Below are positions 60,417-64,000 of a stretch of 64,000 nucleotides of DNA, piece after piece; position 1 is the stretch's first letter, and the number at the start of each line of letters is the position of its first letter. The stretch is from Anaerostipes sp. MSJ-23 (GTDB lineage: Bacteria > Bacillota > Clostridia > Lachnospirales > Lachnospiraceae), in NCBI RefSeq assembly GCF_018918155.1, contig NZ_JAHLPY010000002.1, forward strand, positions 124,001-188,000. The letters are read 5' to 3'. Under the pieces are notes generated by a model. It was given only the letters and a program-made list of their open reading frames with translations. It did not search any database and was not told the DNA's origin. The translations under genes and the position numbers were made by a program.

Positions 60417-60692
60417 ATGAAACAATGTATGGATTCAGATAATCTTCATCGAAGATTGAAAAAAATTATTGGACAAGTACAGGCTATTGATCGAATGATT
60501 GATGAAGATATTCCTTGTGAAGATGTTTTATCACAGATGAATGCAGCAAAATCTGCACTTCATAAATGCGGACAGATTGTGTTAGAAGGGCATATTAAAC
60601 ACTGCGTCAAAGATGGGATAGAACACGGAGATGCAGATAAAACAATTGAAGAATTTACAAAGGCAGTAGAAAGATTTGCTAATATGGGGTAA
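60417..60692 (+). CDS. csoR: CsoR/FrmR-family metal-sensing repressor
   Basis: 91 aa all-helical repressor. LHRRLKKIIGQVQAIDRMID is the DNA-binding helix. The metal ligands C34, H59 and C63 match the Cu(I) C-H-C set of CsoR. GGAGGT overlaps an earlier TTG start, so the ATG at 60417 is used. It precedes a P-type ATPase gene whose promoter carries two CsoR-type boxes. Copper is the best guess, though related proteins sense nickel or aldehyde. Confidence 0.88.
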   Translation: MKQCMDSDNLHRRLKKIIGQVQAIDRMIDEDIPCEDVLSQMNAAKSALHKCGQIVLEGHIKHCVKDGIEHGDADKTIEEFTKAVERFANMG

Positions 60693-60890
60693 GGCATCCT
60701 TTGCCAAGGGTTGGATGTTTTAAACATAGTAGTTTTATCCTAAAAGATTCTTTAAATAATGAAAAAATAACCAAAAAACAGCCATATAGTCACATTAGCA
60801 TTTAGCAAATGATTAAAATCATTTATTTTGGCACTGTTACGTGTGATTTTAAATAAAAGTGTGCTGCTATTTGGTTATTTTTTTCTTTTC

Positions 60891-60941
60891 TTGACAACCA
60901 ATACCCCTATGGGTATAATGCACCTATACCCCGTATGGTAT
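60891..60941 (+). promoter_or_regulatory. P-type ATPase promoter with two CsoR-type operators
   Basis: TTGACA, exactly 17 bases, TATAAT (60914). ATACCC-CTAT-GGGTAT (60901-60916) fills the spacer and ATACC-N6-GGTAT (60926-60941) covers the start region. Confidence 0.9.
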
Positions 60942-60957
60942 ATAAAGGAGGCTTAAA

Positions 60958-62834
60958 ATGAAAATTTTAATGAAGAAGTTAGAAGGAATTTTGGAGATTG
61001 GCGGAAGGAAGAGAGAGATTGGATTCCTTGTTGTTTCTGGTGTTGCTCTTTTGTGTAGTTTGTTTCATTTGTTTCCTTCCGGGTTAGATCCTGCGTGGAT
61101 ATCGATTGTTCTTTGTGGAATTCCAATTATTTTAGAAGCAATCATCGGACTTGTCATGGAGTTTGATATTAAAGCAGATGTTCTTGTGTCACTTGCGCTG
61201 ATTGCTTCTGTTTGTATTGGTGAAATTTTTGCTGCTGGTGAGGTTGCTTTTATTATGCAAATTGGAGGGCTTTTGGAGGAGCTTACGGTAGCAAAGGCTA
61301 GAGCTGGGATTGAAAAGCTTGTACATTTGACGCCACAGACAGCAAGAATACTTTACAAAGATCAGGAAAAAATGATTCCGGCAAAGCAAGTATGCATTGG
61401 TGATAGAATTCGGGTGCTTCCGGGGGAAATGATTCCTGTGGATGGAGTAATTGTATCTGGACAGACTTCGATTAACCAGGCAGTTATGACAGGAGAATCT
61501 CTTCCGGTAGATAAGACAATTGGAGATAAAGTCTCTTCTGGAACCGTAAATCAATTTGGTGTATTTGAAATGAAGGCAATGAAAGTTGGAGAAGATAGTT
61601 CCATTCAGCGTATGATTCGTTTGGTTCAGTCTGCGGATGCTGGGCAAAAATTGTAAGCCTTGCAGACCAGTGGGCAACATGGATTGTTGTGATTGCTTTG
61701 ACAGCAGCGGTGTTGGCATGGCTTTTTTCTGGAGAAATTATTCGTGCTGTCACGATTCTTGTAGTGTTTTGTCCATGTGCGCTTGTTCTTGCAACGCCAA
61801 CGGCAATTATGGCAGCAATCGGAAATGCTACAAAACATGGATTTCTTGTTAGAGAAGGAGATGCCTTAGAACGCCTTGCAAAGGTAGAAAAAATCATGTT
61901 TGATAAAACAGGAACATTAACCTTAGGACATCCACAAGTGATTGCAGTGGAAACTTTTCAAGATCTCGTGAGTAAAAAAGAAATTTATACTTATGCAGCA
62001 GCTGCAGAAAAACTGTTAGAGCATCCACTTGGCAAGGCTGTTGTTTTCTGCTATGAGATGAAATACGGAGATCATTTAATGGAAGCTACTGATTTTATGA
62101 TGATACCTGGAAGAGGAATCACGGCAAAAATTAATGGTAAAATAGTGTTGGCGGGAAACGAGAAACTAATGGAGGAGCACCATCTGATTTTATCTGAGAA
62201 AATGAAACAAACAGTGCAAAAATTTTTAGATAAGGGTTCCACTGTAATCTATATTGCGCTAGACCAAAGGATACAAGGAATTCTTGCGCTGGCAGATACG
62301 ATGCGAGGACAAAGTAAAAAAATGATCGATGAACTGAAACCGCTCCATGTAAAACCGGTTCTTCTAACGGGAGATCATAAAAATGTAGCAGAAAATATTG
62401 CGGCTCAACTTCGTATTACAGAATTTTGTGCGGATTGTTTGCCAGAAGATAAATTAAATTATATTGATCACATCCAGAAAAAGAAGCAGGCAGTTTGTAT
62501 GATTGGAGATGGGATCAATGATGCACCTGCGTTGAAAAAAGCAGATGTTGGAATTGCTATGGGAGGTGTTGGAAGTGATATTGCCGTTGATGCAGCGGAT
62601 ATAGCACTTGTGGCTGATAAAATAGAAGAATTGCCGCATCTTCTGGCATTGTCAAAGAAAATGATGAAAAAGATTAAACTAAATTTAACATTTTCTCTTA
62701 CTTTAAATTTTGTGGCCATTATACTTGCCATTACTGGAGTTCTTCATCCAGTGGTAGGAGCCTTAGTGCACAATGTGGGGTCTGTATTTGTAATCATAAA
62801 TTCAGCATTATTGTTAAAATGGAGGATGAATTGA
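60958..62834 (+). pseudogene. Metal-transporting P1B-type ATPase gene split by a -1 frameshift
   Basis: The first frame (232 aa) carries N-terminal helices and the actuator motif AVMTGESLPVDK, then stops at TAA 61654. The second frame continues without loss from base 61647 or 61650: KIVSLADQWATW, the CPC helix VFCPCALVLATPTA, phosphorylation motif DKTGTLT, and GDGINDAPAL. The break is at GGG CAA AAA TTG. No N-terminal metal-binding domain is present. CPC fits Cu, Zn, Cd or similar metals, and CsoR control points to copper. It may be inactive, or rescued by -1 slippage on the A-run. Confidence 0.88.
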
Positions 62835-62930
62835 CTTAAATTTTTGGTTTCTTCTATATAAATAGTTTTCTTGTATTTTTCTTTGTTTCAGGATAAGATA
62901 AGAAACATATAAGAACGAGGAGGAATATCA

Positions 62931-63878
62931 ATGAATTTTGGAATCATAGGTTTTGGAAGAATTGCCAGAAAGTTTGTACAAAGCATTGAAGCAATACAGG
63001 GAGTTGTTTCAGCGATTGGATCTAGATCCATGACATTGGATGATCCTTATCTAAAAAAACATCCGCAGATCAAGATTTATCGGGATTATGAACAAATGCT
63101 CTGTGATAGTGACATTGAGGCGGTTTATATTGCGTTGCCGCATAAATTTCATAAAAAATGGATTTTAAAGGCACTCGATCATCATGTTCCGGTTTTGTGT
63201 GAAAAACCGTTAGTACTTTTTGCAGAAGAGGTGGAAGAAGTCAGGCAGAAAATGAGAGAAACGAAGACATTATGTGTGGAAGCGTTAAAAACAAAATTTA
63301 ATGATGGATATGATCAACTAAAAAAAGATTTGGAAAAAATTGCACCTGTGCAAAAAATATATGCAAATTTTTGTTCAGATTCGCTGGATATGCCAAAGAC
63401 TTGTTTCCTCTTTGACCCACAACAGGGGGGTGCGTTAAATGATATCGGAAGTTATATCCTTGGTTTTATTCTTGGAATTGAGACATCGGAAATTGTGGAT
63501 GTAAAATCTGAGCAAAAGATGGTAGATGAAATTAACTATTATTTTAAAGCAGAGATTACATTTGCAGATGGATGCCTTGCAACGGCAGAAGGAGCAATTG
63601 ATCGCAAAAAGAAACGAATGGCTATCATTGAAGGACAAAATGGAACAATTGAAATACCAGATTATAATCGAATCATGGATTATAAAATAGAACAAAAGGA
63701 TGGTGTTGTTATTCACCGACATTTTCCGTTTGATGGAAATGATATGACAAAAGAGATTGAAGATTTTATAAAGGATGTCGAAGAAGGGAACATAGAAAGT
63801 AAAAAACACTCTATGGATGATACAAAAGCAATTTTAACGCTTTCGGCCTATATTGCATCAAAGAAAAAAAGAAGCTGA
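62931..63878 (+). CDS. Gfo/Idh/MocA-family oxidoreductase
   Basis: 315 aa. The NAD(P)-binding N-terminal fold starts NFGIIGFGRIARKFV. The family EKP motif is in VLCEKPLVLFAEE. The C-terminal domain has the GGALNDIGSYILG segment that includes the usual catalytic Asp/Tyr region. Oxidises or epimerises a sugar or polyol. Substrate unknown. AGGAGG precedes the ATG. The stop codon lies inside the following terminator stem. Confidence 0.92.
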   Translation: MNFGIIGFGRIARKFVQSIEAIQGVVSAIGSRSMTLDDPYLKKHPQIKIYRDYEQMLCDSDIEAVYIALPHKFHKKWILKALDHHVPVLCEKPLVLFAEEVEEVRQKMRETKTLCVEALKTKFNDGYDQLKKDLEKIAPVQKIYANFCSDSLDMPKTCFLFDPQQGGALNDIGSYILGFILGIETSEIVDVKSEQKMVDEINYYFKAEITFADGCLATAEGAIDRKKKRMAIIEGQNGTIEIPDYNRIMDYKIEQKDGVVIHRHFPFDGNDMTKEIEDFIKDVEEGNIESKKHSMDDTKAILTLSAYIASKKKRS

Positions 63879-63899
63879 CATAAAGCAGCTTCTTTTTTG
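63870..63899 (+). terminator. Rho-independent terminator of the oxidoreductase gene
   Basis: AGAAGCTG/CAGCTTCT stem with an eight-base loop and T6. Confidence 0.88.
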
Positions 63900-63905
63900 A
63901 GAAAA

Positions 63906-64000
63906 TTAATCAAAAATAATCAATGCCATAAATACAAGATCAGTATCTCCAGTATTTACAAGGCCATGTCCGCATCCATCTGGTGTAAAAGTAACATCAC
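63906..64000 (-). CDS. Cupin-like protein, C-terminal end only (cut by window)
   Basis: Minus-strand frame open to the window edge, ending in TAA. The last 30 residues include VTFTPDGCGHGLVNTG and DTDLVFMALIIFD, the final strands of a cupin barrel (G-H-G-x-x-N-T-G is the second cupin motif style). It converges on the oxidoreductase gene. The main part lies outside the window. Confidence 0.7.
   Translation of the reverse strand, partial: DVTFTPDGCGHGLVNTGDTDLVFMALIIFD

Noticed and set aside
61189-61719. 176-codon minus-strand frame across the ATPase break
   Set aside because: No start signal or recognisable protein. It exists because the ATPase coding strand is biased.

Overview
The window is low-GC, gene-dense DNA of a clostridial Firmicute. 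The hprK-murB-rapZ-whiA-crh block, a T-box leader, Rrf2, CsoR and MarR control regions, Ktr potassium uptake, sortase pili, and zinc-type macrodomain/SirTM genes together fit an anaerobic gut Lachnospiraceae. An Anaerostipes-like genome is my best guess, but it rests on gene content and base composition only. Most genes lie on the plus strand and have clear AGGAGG-type ribosome binding sites. Several automatic starts were moved downstream because the Shine-Dalgarno sequence lies inside the longer reading frame.

Layout. 1-6.7 kb: 5'-truncated uvrC, then hprK, a ROK glucokinase, murB, rapZ, whiA and a Crh-like HPr paralogue (Ser46 kept, His15 lost), followed by tRNA-Thr(CGU). 6.8-13.2 kb: pgi (minus), then a probable operon of a thioredoxin-like protein, a leaderless arylsulfotransferase-family protein and a sulfonate/taurine-type ABC importer. 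13.2-19 kb: a small lipoprotein, an NSS amino-acid symporter, cstA behind a complete T-box leader with a consensus promoter, and murF. 19.1-35.3 kb: housekeeping genes (dnaE, pfkA, ktrB-ktrA, an rRNA/tRNA methyltransferase, nfeD-SPFH, an SGNH esterase, argF, birA, coaX, dus, greA, and lysS with an extra C-terminal tRNA-binding domain). 35.4-36.5 kb: a decay zone with a nonsense-mutated acetyltransferase, a remnant of a SirTM gene and a tRNA-like fragment. 36.5-40 kb: an HD-domain protein, an Rrf2 regulator next to an FMN-binding PNPOx-like protein that shares its operator, and an intact macrodomain-SirTM pair.

40-50.8 kb is the most interesting part. A sortase-assembled pilus operon (coiled-coil protein, signal peptidase, giant LPETG adhesin, backbone pilin, class C sortase, minor pilin, second sortase) is bracketed by four copies of a 25-bp, two-armed recombinase-type site. 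The upstream pair is inverted with an identical 7-bp core and encloses a tyrosine recombinase gene plus a promoter that reads into the pilus operon. The downstream pair is inverted with a 6/7 matching core and encloses about 0.33 kb of gene-free DNA in front of a gene for a protein with three zinc-ribbon-like repeats and an AP2 domain. This looks like a self-inverting phase-variation cassette upstream and a second, smaller inverton downstream.

50.8-64 kb: a frameshifted P-II gene behind a terminator-like leader hairpin, an APC permease, a hypothetical anchored protein, a large XRE-type regulator next to an orphan adenylate-forming enzyme, a remnant of an unidentified gene, pepT (minus), a marR-MATE efflux pair with a perfect palindromic operator, csoR and a metal P-type ATPase gene carrying a -1 frameshift, a Gfo/Idh/MocA oxidoreductase, and the 3' end of a cupin gene on the minus strand at the window edge.
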